This document shows positions 41,458 to 50,113 of a stretch of DNA of 64,000 nt, piece after piece. Origin of the DNA: Streptomyces sp. CG4 (GTDB lineage Bacteria; Actinomycetota; Actinomycetes; Streptomycetales; Streptomycetaceae). Where the stretch lies: assembly GCF_041080655.1 (NCBI RefSeq), contig NZ_CP163525.1:3782001-3846000 (forward strand), given 5' to 3'. The position numbers were made by a program, and so were the translations under genes. How positions within the stretch are numbered: the first letter of the stretch is position 1; each line of letters begins with the position of its first letter. Under the pieces are notes generated by a model that was given only the letters and a program-made list of their open reading frames with translations, was not told the DNA's origin and did not search any database.

Positions 41458-42176
41458 GCAAGGTCGAGGAGTTCCGCGCACTGCATCTGGGGCGCGCCCA
41501 GGACGATCCGCTGGTCCTGCCCGGCCCCTGGGACGCGGCCGGCGCCCGGGTGTTCGTCGAGGCCGGGTTCCCGGCGCTGGCCACGCCGAGCGCAGGGGTG
41601 GCCGCGTCGCTCGGGTACGAGGACGGGTCGACCCCGGCCGATGAGATGTTCGCGGCGGTCGCGCGGATCACCCGGTCCGTGGACGTGCCGGTGTCGGCGG
41701 ACATAGAGCGCGGGTACGGACTCGCGCCGAAGGAGATCGTGGAGCGGCTGCTGGAGGCCGGGGCCGTCGGCTGCAACCTGGAGGACTCGGCCGGGGGCGT
41801 GCTGAAGGACCCGCGCGAACAGGCGGAGTTCCTCGCCGAGTTCCGGGCGGCCGCCGGCGACCGGCTGTTCCTCAACGCCCGGGTCGATGTCTTCGTGCAC
41901 GGCGACAAGGACCCCGAACGGGCCATCGAGCGGGCCGCGTTGTACGTGGCGGCGGGCGCGGACTGCGTCTATCCGATCTCCGCCCCGGCGGACGTGCTGC
42001 CGCTGCTGCGGGCCGGGATCGAGGGCCCGGTCAACATCAACGCCCGCCCGGACGGCGAGGGCCCCTCGCTCACCGCACTCGGCGAACTCGGGGCCACCCG
42101 CATCACGTTCGGGCCGGGACTCCAGCGGATGGCGACGGCCGCCCTGCGGGACATCGCCGACGCCCTGGCCCGATAG
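41454..42176 (+). CDS. Isocitrate lyase/PEP mutase-superfamily protein
   Basis: The 240-residue TIM-barrel protein matches the isocitrate lyase/phosphoenolpyruvate mutase superfamily: LPGPWDAAGARVFVEAGFPA, the metal-binding VSADIERGYG, VGCNLEDSAGG, FLNARVDVFVHGDKD and ARITFGPGLQRMA-type end. Members cleave or isomerise C-C or C-P bonds (oxaloacetate decarboxylase, 2-methylisocitrate lyase, phosphonopyruvate enzymes). The KKCGHL-type lyase motif is absent, so decarboxylase-like activity on a 2-oxo acid is more likely than isocitrate lyase. It starts at GTG 41454 within the stop of the second CMD gene. Confidence 0.92.
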   Translation: MSKVEEFRALHLGRAQDDPLVLPGPWDAAGARVFVEAGFPALATPSAGVAASLGYEDGSTPADEMFAAVARITRSVDVPVSADIERGYGLAPKEIVERLLEAGAVGCNLEDSAGGVLKDPREQAEFLAEFRAAAGDRLFLNARVDVFVHGDKDPERAIERAALYVAAGADCVYPISAPADVLPLLRAGIEGPVNINARPDGEGPSLTALGELGATRITFGPGLQRMATAALRDIADALAR

Positions 42177-42182
42177 GGCCGT

Positions 42183-43136
42183 TCAGGACAGCCATCGCTT
42201 CCATACGTCGGGGTGGCTGTCCACCCACTTCTTCGCCGCGTCCTGGGGCGACAGCTTCTCGTCGGCGATCATCAGGGAGACCTGGTTCTGGTCCTCGGTC
42301 GTCCACTGGAACTTCTTCAGGAAGGCCGCCGCCCTGCCGCCGGACTTCGCGAAGCCGGCGTTGAGGTACTTCTGCAGCGGGGTGTGCGGGTAGGCGCAGG
42401 TGATCTTCGCCGGGTCCGCGTCGCAGCCGTCCTTGTACGGCGGCAGCTTCACCTCGGTCATGGGCACCTTCTTGAACAGCCACTGGGGTGAGTACCAGTA
42501 GGTCAGGAAGGGCTTCTGCTGCTTGGCGAACTGTTTCATCTGGGTGATCTGGGCGGCCTCGGAGCCGGCGAAGACGACCTGGTAGTTCAGCTTCAGGTTG
42601 TTCACCAGGGCCTTGTCGTTGGTGACGTACGACGGGGAGCCGTCCATCAGCTGGCCCTTGCCGCCGCTCTCCGCGGTGCGGAAGAGGTCGGCGTACTTGT
42701 TCAGGTTCTTCCAGTCGGTGATGTCCGGGTGCTGCTTGGCCAGGTAGGTGGGGACGAACCAGCCGATGTGGCCGGTGACCCCGAGGTCGCCGCCGTGGGC
42801 GATGGTCTTCTTGTCCTCGACGTACCGCTTCTCCTGGTCCGGGTGGCCCCAGTCCTCCAGGATCGCGTCGACGCGGCCCTGGCTGAGCGCGTCCCAGGCG
42901 GGCACCTCGTCGACCTGGACGGTGTCGACGCGGTAGCCCAGCTTGTGCTCCAGGAGGTACTGGGCGACGGCGACGTTGGACTGTGCGCCCACCCAGGACT
43001 GCACGGACAGGGTCACGGACTTCGTGCCCCGGGCGTTGGCGAAGGGCGACGCCTGCTTGGTCATGTCGGCGGCACCGCAGCCGGTCACCGTCAGCAACAG
43101 CAGCGAGCCCACCGCGAGTGTCGTACGTGCGCGCAT
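42183..43136 (-). CDS. Glycine betaine/choline ABC transporter substrate-binding lipoprotein
   Basis: The 317-residue protein has a lipoprotein signal with lipobox VTGC (Cys about 20: TLAVGSLLLLTVTGCGAADM) and an OpuAC/ProX-type binding domain: SVTLSVQSWVGAQSNVAVAQ, HIGWFVPTYLAKQHPDITDW and FLTYWYSPQWLFKKVPMTEV, whose Trp/Tyr residues could build the aromatic cage for a quaternary amine. It is the last gene of the operon, 1 nt after the permease stop, and is separated from the convergent PEP-mutase-like gene by 6 bp. Confidence 0.94.
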   Translation of the reverse strand: MRARTTLAVGSLLLLTVTGCGAADMTKQASPFANARGTKSVTLSVQSWVGAQSNVAVAQYLLEHKLGYRVDTVQVDEVPAWDALSQGRVDAILEDWGHPDQEKRYVEDKKTIAHGGDLGVTGHIGWFVPTYLAKQHPDITDWKNLNKYADLFRTAESGGKGQLMDGSPSYVTNDKALVNNLKLNYQVVFAGSEAAQITQMKQFAKQQKPFLTYWYSPQWLFKKVPMTEVKLPPYKDGCDADPAKITCAYPHTPLQKYLNAGFAKSGGRAAAFLKKFQWTTEDQNQVSLMIADEKLSPQDAAKKWVDSHPDVWKRWLS

Positions 43137-43137
43137 G

Positions 43138-45087
43138 TCACGCTCCCTTCTTCGCGCGTCGCTCGGTCGGCTGGGTCACCCGGTCGAGCATCAGGCCCAG
43201 GCAGACGATCGCGGCACCGGCCACCAGACCGGTCGCCAGGTCGCCCTGGGCGAGGCCGAAGACCGCGCTGTAGCCGAGGGCGCCGCCGCCGACCAGGCCG
43301 CCGATGATGACGACGGCCAGGACCAGGACCACGCCCTGGTTGACGGCGAGCAGCAACGACCGTCGGGCGAGGGGCAGTTGGATCTGCCACAGCTGCTGGC
43401 GGCCGGTCGCGCCGAGCGAGCGCGCCGACTCCAGCGCGGCCGGGTCGACCTGGCGCAGGCCCTGCGCGGTGATCCGCACGACGGCCGGCAGGGCGTAGAC
43501 GACGGCCGCGGCGACGGCGGGCGCGCGGCCCACACCGAACAGGGCGACGACCGGGATCAGGTACACGAACTGCGGCATGGTCTGGAACACGTCCAGGACC
43601 GGGCGCAGGGCGCGTTCGACGCGGTCGCTGCGGGCGGCGGCGATACCGGTCGCGAACCCGAGGACCAGGGTGACGGCGACGGCGGCCAGCACCTGGGAGA
43701 GCGTGTCGAGGGCCGGTTCCCACGCCCCGAGCACACCGATCGCGGCCATGGCGAGGACGGCGGTCAGGGCGGTGCCCCAGGTGCCGATCGACCAGGCCAG
43801 GGCGGCGACGATCAGCAGCAGCGCCCACCAGGGCAGCCACAGCAGTCCGGAGCGGACGGGGTCCAGCACCCAGGTGGTGAAGTGGCCCGCCCAGTCGGCC
43901 GTACCGCCGACGACCGGGACACCGGTGTACAGGTGGTTGGTCATCCAGTCGACGGCGTGGTCGACCGGTTCGGCGATGTCCAGGGTCCAGCCGGCCGGCC
44001 AGTCCAGACTGCCGAGGAGGCGGGTGGCCAGGGCGACGGCCGCGGTGACGGCGAGCGCGTACGGCCAGCCGATCGTCCTGGGCCGCGGCTCTGCGCCCGC
44101 TGAGGCCCCGGCGGCCGCGGTCACCCGGTCCAGCACGATGGCGAGCAGTACGATCGGGATGCCGGCGGCGAGGGCGGCGCCGACGTCGACGGAGGCGAGC
44201 GCCTGGTAGACGCGGTCGCCGAGGCCGCCGGCGCCGATGACCGAGGCGATGACGGCCATGGACAGCGCCATCATGATCGTCTGGTTGAGGCCGAGGAGGA
44301 GTTCGCCCCGGGCCAGCGGGATACGGGCGGTCAGCAGCCGCTGGCGGCGGGTCGCACCGAGCGACTCCACGGCCTCCAGGACCTCGGGGTCGGCGCCCCG
44401 CAGGCCGAGCGCGGTGAGGCGGGCCATCGGCGGGGCGGCGTACACGACGGTGGCGAGGACGGCCGCGGGGACGCCGATGCCGAAGACCAGGACGACGGGG
44501 AGGAGGTAGGCGAAGGCCGGGAGCACCTGCATGGTGTCCAGGACCGGGCGCAGGGCGCGGTCCAGGCGGTCGGAGAGACCGGCGGCGAGGCCGAGCAGCA
44601 CACCGACGATCACGGAGGCGAGGACCGCCACCACCATCAGCGCGAGGGTCTGCATCGTCGGGACCCACATGCCCAGTGCGCCGCAGGCCAGGAAGGCGAT
44701 CGCCGTGCCCGCGGCCAGCCGGGCACCGGCGACGCGCCAGGCGACGAGGGCGCCGAAGACCGTGACGCCGGTCCAGCCCGCGGCGAGCAGGGTGAGGTAG
44801 ACGGCGCGTACGGAGAGGACGACCGCGTTGCTGATGTAGCCGAAGAAGTACAGGAACAGCGGGTGGCTGTCCCGGTTGTCGATGACCCAGTTGCTCGCCG
44901 AGGCGAGGGGCTTGGACAGGCTGACGGTCAGGTCGTGCGGCCAGGTGGCGCCGGGCCACTGCGTGGCGGCCCAGGGGGCCAGGACCGCGGCGACGAGGGC
45001 GAGCAGGAGGAGCTTGCCCGCGGCTCGGCTCTTGAGGATGCGGGGTTTGGCCGTGCCGGTGGAGGTCGGGACGGTGATCGTTGCCAT
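43138..45087 (-). CDS. Glycine betaine/proline ABC transporter permease, double-domain fusion
   Basis: The 649-residue protein contains two complete BPD/OpuAB-type permease domains in one chain. Each carries an EAA-type loop: EAVESLGATRRQRLLTARIP in the first half and ESARSLGATGRQQLWQIQLP in the second. Each half has about 6-8 helices. Most OpuA/ProU permeases are single-domain homodimers, so the fusion forms a pseudo-dimer. ATG 45087 overlaps the ATPase stop (TGATG). Together with the ATPase and binding lipoprotein it imports osmoprotectants. Confidence 0.94.
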   Translation of the reverse strand: MATITVPTSTGTAKPRILKSRAAGKLLLLALVAAVLAPWAATQWPGATWPHDLTVSLSKPLASASNWVIDNRDSHPLFLYFFGYISNAVVLSVRAVYLTLLAAGWTGVTVFGALVAWRVAGARLAAGTAIAFLACGALGMWVPTMQTLALMVVAVLASVIVGVLLGLAAGLSDRLDRALRPVLDTMQVLPAFAYLLPVVLVFGIGVPAAVLATVVYAAPPMARLTALGLRGADPEVLEAVESLGATRRQRLLTARIPLARGELLLGLNQTIMMALSMAVIASVIGAGGLGDRVYQALASVDVGAALAAGIPIVLLAIVLDRVTAAAGASAGAEPRPRTIGWPYALAVTAAVALATRLLGSLDWPAGWTLDIAEPVDHAVDWMTNHLYTGVPVVGGTADWAGHFTTWVLDPVRSGLLWLPWWALLLIVAALAWSIGTWGTALTAVLAMAAIGVLGAWEPALDTLSQVLAAVAVTLVLGFATGIAAARSDRVERALRPVLDVFQTMPQFVYLIPVVALFGVGRAPAVAAAVVYALPAVVRITAQGLRQVDPAALESARSLGATGRQQLWQIQLPLARRSLLLAVNQGVVLVLAVVIIGGLVGGGALGYSAVFGLAQGDLATGLVAGAAIVCLGLMLDRVTQPTERRAKKGA

Positions 45088-46151
45088 CAGACGGCCTCCG
45101 GGCTGGTACGGGGACCGGGTACGCCGGCGACCACGCCGAGCAGGCGCTCGTGGTCGACCACGCCCAGGCACTTGCCGTTCTCCGTCACGCAGGCCGCGGT
45201 GCCCAGGCCCGCCACCGTCCTGATCGCGTCGGCCACCAGGGCGCCCGGGTCCAGCGCGCCCGGATGCTCGGATCCGCCGCAGTCGCCCGGCTTCATCGCC
45301 GTCCGGACCGTCATCACGTGTTCGCGCGGGACCTCGCGGACGAACTCGCGGACGTAGTCGTCGGCCGGGGAGCCGACGATCTCCTCCGGGGTGCCCAGCT
45401 GGACGACCTTGCCGTCGCGCATGAGGGCGATGCGGTCGCCGAGTTTCAGGGCCTCGCTGAGGTCGTGGGTGATGAAGACCATCGTGCGGCCCTCCTCGCG
45501 GTGCAGGCGGGCCACCTCGTCCTGCATGTCGCGCCGGATGAGCGGGTCGAGGGCGCTGAAGGGTTCGTCGAAGAGGAGCACCTCGGGGTCGACGGCCAGC
45601 GCCCGGGCCAGCCCGACACGCTGGCGCTGGCCGCCGGAGAGCTGGGCGGGCCGGCGGTGTTCCAAGCCCTCCAGGCCGACCAAGGCAGCGACCTCGGCGG
45701 CCCGCTCGCGCCGCTCGGCCTTGCCGACGCCCTGGATCTCCAGGCCGTAGGCCACGTTGTCGAGAACGGTGCGGTGCGGGAGCAGGCCGAAGTGCTGGAA
45801 GACCATGGCGGCGCGGTGCCGGCGCAGTTCGCGCAGCCGGGCCTTGTCCATCGCGCGGACGTCCTCGCCGTCGATGGCGATCGTGCCGGACGTCGGCTCG
45901 ATCAGCCGGGTCAGACAGCGGACCAGGGTCGACTTGCCGGAGCCGGACAGGCCCATCACCACGAAGACCTCGCCCTTGCGGACGTCGAAGGAGACGTCCC
46001 GGACGGCCGCCGTGCAGCCCGTGCGGGCGCGCAGGTCGGCGGGGTCCAGTGCGCCGAGTTCCGGGTCGGTGGGTATCCGCTCCGGCTTGGGGCCGAAGAC
46101 CTTCCACAGGCCGGAGACGGAGAAGACGGGGGACTCCATCGCCTTGCTCAT
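45087..46151 (-). CDS. Glycine betaine/proline ABC transporter ATP-binding protein (OpuAA/ProV-like)
   Basis: The 354-residue ATPase has Walker A GLSGSGKST, Q-loop FQHFGLLPHRTV, signature LSGGQRQRVGLARAL, Walker B VLLFDEPFSALDP and the switch His in VFITHDLSEA. The C-terminal 100 residues (VREVPREHVMTVRTAM, then CVTENGKCLGVVDHERLLG) resemble one CBS-like module, which in OpuA senses ionic strength. GTG 46154 or ATG 46151 both overlap the upstream GMC stop; ATG is preferred. It is the third gene of the choline/betaine operon. Confidence 0.95.
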   Translation of the reverse strand: MSKAMESPVFSVSGLWKVFGPKPERIPTDPELGALDPADLRARTGCTAAVRDVSFDVRKGEVFVVMGLSGSGKSTLVRCLTRLIEPTSGTIAIDGEDVRAMDKARLRELRRHRAAMVFQHFGLLPHRTVLDNVAYGLEIQGVGKAERRERAAEVAALVGLEGLEHRRPAQLSGGQRQRVGLARALAVDPEVLLFDEPFSALDPLIRRDMQDEVARLHREEGRTMVFITHDLSEALKLGDRIALMRDGKVVQLGTPEEIVGSPADDYVREFVREVPREHVMTVRTAMKPGDCGGSEHPGALDPGALVADAIRTVAGLGTAACVTENGKCLGVVDHERLLGVVAGVPGPRTSPEAV

Positions 46152-47680
46152 CACGCATCACCACCGATCAGTTCGACGGCCTTCTCCCCGACCATGAGCA
46201 CCCCGATCATCGGGTTCACGGCGGGCATGGTCGGGAAGACGGAGGCGTCGGCGATCCGGATGCCGTCGAGGCCGCGGATCTTCAACTCCGGGTCCACCAC
46301 GGCGAGTGGGTCGTCTGCGGCGCCCATCTTGCAGGTACCGGCCGGGTGGTAGACGGTGTGCGCCACCTTGCGGGCGTACTCGCTCAGCTCGGCGTCGCCG
46401 AGGACCTCCGGGCCGGGGCAGACCTCGCGCTTGAGCCAGCTCGCGAGCGGCTCGGTCCTGGCGATCTCACGGGCGATGCGGATGCCGTCGACCAGGGTCC
46501 GGCCGTCGTAGTCGTCCTCGTCGGTGAAGTACCGGAAGTCGAGGGCGGGCTTCACGGACGGGTCGGCGCTGGTCAGGTACAGCCGGCCGCGGGACCTGGG
46601 CTTGGGGATGTTCGGGGTCATCGACACCCCGAACTCCGGCCGCTGGTAGCCGAGGCGCTCCGGGTTGTCCGTGAACGGGATCTGGTAGAAGTGGAACATC
46701 AGGTCCGGGCCCGCGTGCTCGGGGTCGCGGTGCACGAACAGACCCGCGTCGGAGTCCATCGCGGAGTTCTCCGGGATCGGGCCGTGGGTCTCCCAGACGA
46801 TGACCGACTCGGGGTGGTCGAGCAGGTTCTCGCCGACGCCCGGCAGGTCGTGTACGACGGGAATGCCCAGCTCTTCGAGGTCTCCCCGGGGTCCGATGCC
46901 CGAGTGCATCAGCAGGCGCGGGGAGTCGACGGCGCCCGCGCACAGGACGACCTCGCTCCGGGCGCGGATCAGCAGTTCCTCGCCGTCCTTGGTGCGCACG
47001 TGGACGCCCTCGGCGCGGGTGCCGGTCAGCTCCAGCCGGTACGCCCAGGTCTCCAGGAGGACGGTCAGGTTGGGGCGCTCGTCCATCACCGGGTGCAGGT
47101 AGGCCACGGACGCGCTCGACCGCTTGTTGTTCTCCGGGTGGTAGGCGAGGTCGAAGAAGCCGACGCCCTCGGTGAACGGCTTCTTGTTGAAGCCCTCGAC
47201 GCGGGGCACCCCGAGGGCCGCCTGGGCGGCGTCGACGAAGTCGCGGGCGATCGCGTTCCGGTCCTTCTCGTCGACGGAGACGATGTTGTTCTCCAGGCGG
47301 GCGAAGTAGGCCTCCATCGGGACGGCGCCCCAGCCCTCGGCGCCGGCCGCCTCCCACTCGTCCCAGTCGGACGGCAGCGGCTTGAAGGAGATCAGGGTGT
47401 TGTGCGAGGAGCAGCCGCCGAGGACCCGGGCGCGGCTGTGCCGGATGTGGGAGTTGCCGCGCGGCTGTTCCACGGTCGGGTAGTCGTAGTCGAGGTCGCC
47501 GCCGAGCAGGCCCATCCACCGGCGCAGGGTGAGCACGTCGTCGCGGCCGACATCGCTCGGGCCGCCCTCGATGACGGCGACGGTGACGTCCGGGTTCTCG
47601 GTGAGGCGGGAGGCGATGACGGAGCCGGCGGTGCCGCCGCCGATGACGACGTAGTCGTAGATGTGGGGGGTCTCGGGCAT
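46151..47680 (-). CDS. GMC-family FAD oxidoreductase (choline dehydrogenase-like)
   Basis: The 509-residue protein has the N-terminal FAD motif YVVIGGGTAGSVIASRL, GMC signature 1 (RARVLGGCSSHNTLI), signature 2 (VLCAGAVDSPRLLMHSGIG) and the C-terminal catalytic region HTVYHPAGTCKMG with NPMIGVLMVGEKA. Its position between a betaine-aldehyde-type dehydrogenase and a betaine transporter makes choline to betaine aldehyde the likely reaction, but GMC enzymes are diverse and the assignment rests on context. ATG 47680 follows the dehydrogenase gene by 39 nt. Confidence 0.94.
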   Translation of the reverse strand: MPETPHIYDYVVIGGGTAGSVIASRLTENPDVTVAVIEGGPSDVGRDDVLTLRRWMGLLGGDLDYDYPTVEQPRGNSHIRHSRARVLGGCSSHNTLISFKPLPSDWDEWEAAGAEGWGAVPMEAYFARLENNIVSVDEKDRNAIARDFVDAAQAALGVPRVEGFNKKPFTEGVGFFDLAYHPENNKRSSASVAYLHPVMDERPNLTVLLETWAYRLELTGTRAEGVHVRTKDGEELLIRARSEVVLCAGAVDSPRLLMHSGIGPRGDLEELGIPVVHDLPGVGENLLDHPESVIVWETHGPIPENSAMDSDAGLFVHRDPEHAGPDLMFHFYQIPFTDNPERLGYQRPEFGVSMTPNIPKPRSRGRLYLTSADPSVKPALDFRYFTDEDDYDGRTLVDGIRIAREIARTEPLASWLKREVCPGPEVLGDAELSEYARKVAHTVYHPAGTCKMGAADDPLAVVDPELKIRGLDGIRIADASVFPTMPAVNPMIGVLMVGEKAVELIGGDA

Positions 47681-47719
47681 GGGGGTACTACTCCAGGGGG
47701 TGTGGAACGAAGTCGAGGC

Positions 47720-49240
47720 TCAGCCGGCGAACCAGCGCACGGGCTTCGGCGCGAGGTTCTGGTAGACGTGCTTGCTCTCGCGGTACTCGGCGAGTCCGGC
47801 GGGCCCCAGCTCGCGGCCGGTGCCGCTCTTGCCGAAGCCGCCCCACTCCGCCTGCGGCAGATAGGGGTGGAAGTCGTTGATCCAGACGGTGCCGTGGCGC
47901 AGCCGCCCCGCGACGCGGCGGGCCCGGCCCGCGTCGGTGGTCCAGACGGCGCCGGCGAGGCCGTACTCGGTGTCGTTGGCGAGGAACACCGCCTCGTCCT
48001 CGGTGCGGAAGGTCTCCACGGTGAGGACCGGGCCGAACACCTCCTCGCGGACGACCTTCATCTCGCGGTGGCAGGCGTCGAGCACGGTCGGCTCGTAGAA
48101 GTAGCCGGTTTCCGGGCGGGCCTCGCTCGGTTCGGGCCGCTTGCCGCCGCAGCGCAGCACCGCGCCCTCGGCCAGCGCGGAGGCGACGTACGCCTCGACC
48201 TTGGCGCGCTGCTGCTCGCTGACCAGCGGGCCGCACTCGACACCGTCGGCGGTGCCGCGCCCGAGCTTGATCTTCTGGGCCCGGCGGGCGAGCTCGGTGA
48301 CGAAGCGGTCCCGGATCGACTCCTCGATGATCAGCCGGCCACCGGCCGAGCAGACCTGGCCGCTGTGGATGAAGGCGGCGTTGAGGGCCTGGTCGACGGC
48401 CGTGTCGAAGCCTTCCTCGGTGGCGCAGGCGTCGGCGAAGACGACGTTGGGGTTCTTGCCGCCGAGTTCGAGGGCGACCTTCTTCACGCTCGGGGCGGCG
48501 GCCTGGGCGACCTTGACGCCGCTGACCAGGCCACCGGTGAAGGAGACCAGGTCGACGTCGGGGTGCTCGGCGAACCGGGCGCCGACGGTGTGGCCGGGGC
48601 CGGTGACGATGTTGGCGACACCGGCGGGAAGCCCGGCCTCGGCGAGCAGCTCGATCAGCGCGATGGTCGTCATCGGCGTGATCTCGCTGGGCTTGACGAC
48701 GAAGGTGTTGCCGGCGGCGAGCGCCGGGGCGATCTTCCAACTGGCCTGGAGGAGCGGGTAGTTCCAGGGGGTGATCAGTGCGCACACACCGACGGGCTCG
48801 TGCACGACCACGCTGTGGATGTCGGGCGAGCCGGCGTCCACGACCCGGCCGGGCGCCTCGGCGGCGACCAGGTCGGCGAAGTAGCGGAAGGCGTCGGCGA
48901 CACAGTCGATGTCGATACGGCCCTCTTCGGCGGTCTTGCCCGCGTCGCGGCTCTCCAGCAGGCCGAGCTCCTCGCGGTCGCGCACGAGGAGATCGGCGAC
49001 GCGGCGCAGCAGCGCGGCGCGTTCGGCGACCGGGGTGCGGGGCCAGGGCCCCTGGTCGAAGGCCTGCCGGGCGGCGGCCACCGCGCGCTCGGCGTCCTTC
49101 TCGTCACCCTCTGCGACCACGGCGAACGGCCGGGCGTCCGCGGGGTCGAGGATCTCGCGCGTCGCGCCGGAGATCGCTCCCAGCCACTCGCCGCCCGCGT
49201 GGATGGTCGCCTGGGCCTGTCGTGCCGTTCTGTCCGCCAT
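47720..49240 (-). CDS. betB: Aldehyde dehydrogenase, betaine-aldehyde type
   Basis: The 506-residue NAD(P)-dependent aldehyde dehydrogenase has TPWNYPLLQASWKIAPALAA, the Gly-rich FTGGLVSGVKVAQAA, catalytic Glu in LELGGKNPN, catalytic Cys in IHSGQVCSAGGRLI and EEVFGPVLTVETF. Operon context with a GMC oxidase and betaine transporter supports betaine aldehyde oxidation to glycine betaine, an osmoprotectant. ATG 49240 has GGAAGG at about 11 nt. The 259-bp region upstream holds ACACGTGT (49284-49291) and CGTCA-N9-TGACG (49365-49383), possible operators. Confidence 0.93.
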   Translation of the reverse strand: MADRTARQAQATIHAGGEWLGAISGATREILDPADARPFAVVAEGDEKDAERAVAAARQAFDQGPWPRTPVAERAALLRRVADLLVRDREELGLLESRDAGKTAEEGRIDIDCVADAFRYFADLVAAEAPGRVVDAGSPDIHSVVVHEPVGVCALITPWNYPLLQASWKIAPALAAGNTFVVKPSEITPMTTIALIELLAEAGLPAGVANIVTGPGHTVGARFAEHPDVDLVSFTGGLVSGVKVAQAAAPSVKKVALELGGKNPNVVFADACATEEGFDTAVDQALNAAFIHSGQVCSAGGRLIIEESIRDRFVTELARRAQKIKLGRGTADGVECGPLVSEQQRAKVEAYVASALAEGAVLRCGGKRPEPSEARPETGYFYEPTVLDACHREMKVVREEVFGPVLTVETFRTEDEAVFLANDTEYGLAGAVWTTDAGRARRVAGRLRHGTVWINDFHPYLPQAEWGGFGKSGTGRELGPAGLAEYRESKHVYQNLAPKPVRWFAG

Positions 49241-49283
49241 GTTCGGTGTTGCCTTCCGTTCCTGATCCGTGCCCCTGTGTCAC

Positions 49284-49383
49284 ACACGTGTCACCCTTGG
49301 GGACCGCGTCCGCCTGCCCCGCCCCGGTGGAGGGCATGCGTAATCGATGGCCGAAAGTGCGGCTCGTCACTGAAAATATGACG
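49284..49383 (-). promoter_or_regulatory. Putative control region of the choline/betaine operon
   Basis: This region upstream of betB contains the palindrome ACACGTGT (49284-49291) within overlapping GTGTCAC copies, and an AT-rich block with CGTCA (49365-49369) and TGACG (49379-49383) inverted around it. The regulator may be the MarR protein encoded just upstream; this is unproven. Nothing else is seen between 49241 and 49499. Confidence 0.35.
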
Positions 49384-49499
49384 GAAAAGGGACAAAGGGG
49401 GCCGGATGTCGGTGCCGCTTGAAAGAGGCACGCCAAGCCTGGGCGGGACGGCCGGTCAAGAACACAGGACGCGGGCGGTCAGGAATACAGGTCGGGCGG

Positions 49500-49961
49500 T
49501 CAGGAGTACAGGTCGGCGGGGCCGCCGAGGTTGCGGATCATCCGGCGCAGGACCTCCAGCGTGATGGCGTAGTCCTCCTCCGGGATGCCGTCGTGGATCT
49601 CGGCGCGCACCCGCTTGAGCAGTGCCATGGCGCGCCGGGTGGCCGCCCGGCCGGAGTCGGTGGCGCGCAGCCCGCCGGCCTCGTCGACGGTCAGCCACTG
49701 GCGGGCGGTCAGGGTGTCGACGGCACGACCGATCACCTCCGGGCCGGCGTCGAGGTGCGGGGCCAGCCGGTTCTGGAGCTCGGCACGGGTACAGGGGGCC
49801 GGTTCCGCGGCGATTTCCTTCAGTACCCACCACTGCGGCTGGGTGAGATCGATTCCGGCCAGGGCGCCGCGCAGATGACCTACGACGGCCTGATGGGCGA
49901 CCCAGGTCCAGTAGCCGACGGGCTGGACGGTCGACGGGGAGGGGGCTGAAACAGGCGTCAT
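49500..49961 (-). CDS. MarR-family transcriptional regulator
   Basis: The 153-residue protein has a helical dimer region and a winged helix typical of MarR: GIDLTQPQWWVLKEIAAEPA, DAGPEVIGRAVDTLTARQWL and the wing VDEAGGLRATDSGRAATRRA. ATG 49961 is chosen because it gives the normal N-terminus; TACCGT on the minus strand (49973-49968) ends 6 nt before it and there is no Shine-Dalgarno, so the mRNA is probably leaderless. It lies 259 bp upstream of, and on the same strand as, the choline/betaine operon and may regulate it. Confidence 0.9.
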   Translation of the reverse strand: MTPVSAPSPSTVQPVGYWTWVAHQAVVGHLRGALAGIDLTQPQWWVLKEIAAEPAPCTRAELQNRLAPHLDAGPEVIGRAVDTLTARQWLTVDEAGGLRATDSGRAATRRAMALLKRVRAEIHDGIPEEDYAITLEVLRRMIRNLGGPADLYS

Positions 49962-49967
49962 GAGGCC

Positions 49968-49973
49968 ACGGTA
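49968..49973 (-). promoter_or_regulatory. -10 box of leaderless marR-type transcript
   Basis: TACCGT on the minus strand with 6 nt to ATG 49961. Confidence 0.5.
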
Positions 49974-50113
49974 GGAGCGGCCGCGGCCGGGCGCCCGGCG
50001 TGGACAGCGAACGAGTGAGACCCGTACGTGGCCGCCCACCACCCCCGGCTGGAGCGCGCGGCCGGGCGCGCGGCACCTGCGCCGCCCACTGGCCCGAGAA
50101 GCGGCTCCAGGGT

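Noticed and set aside
44863..46300. Plus-strand long frames opposite the choline/betaine operon
   Set aside because: Antisense shadows with no motifs; the minus-strand genes have complete family signatures.
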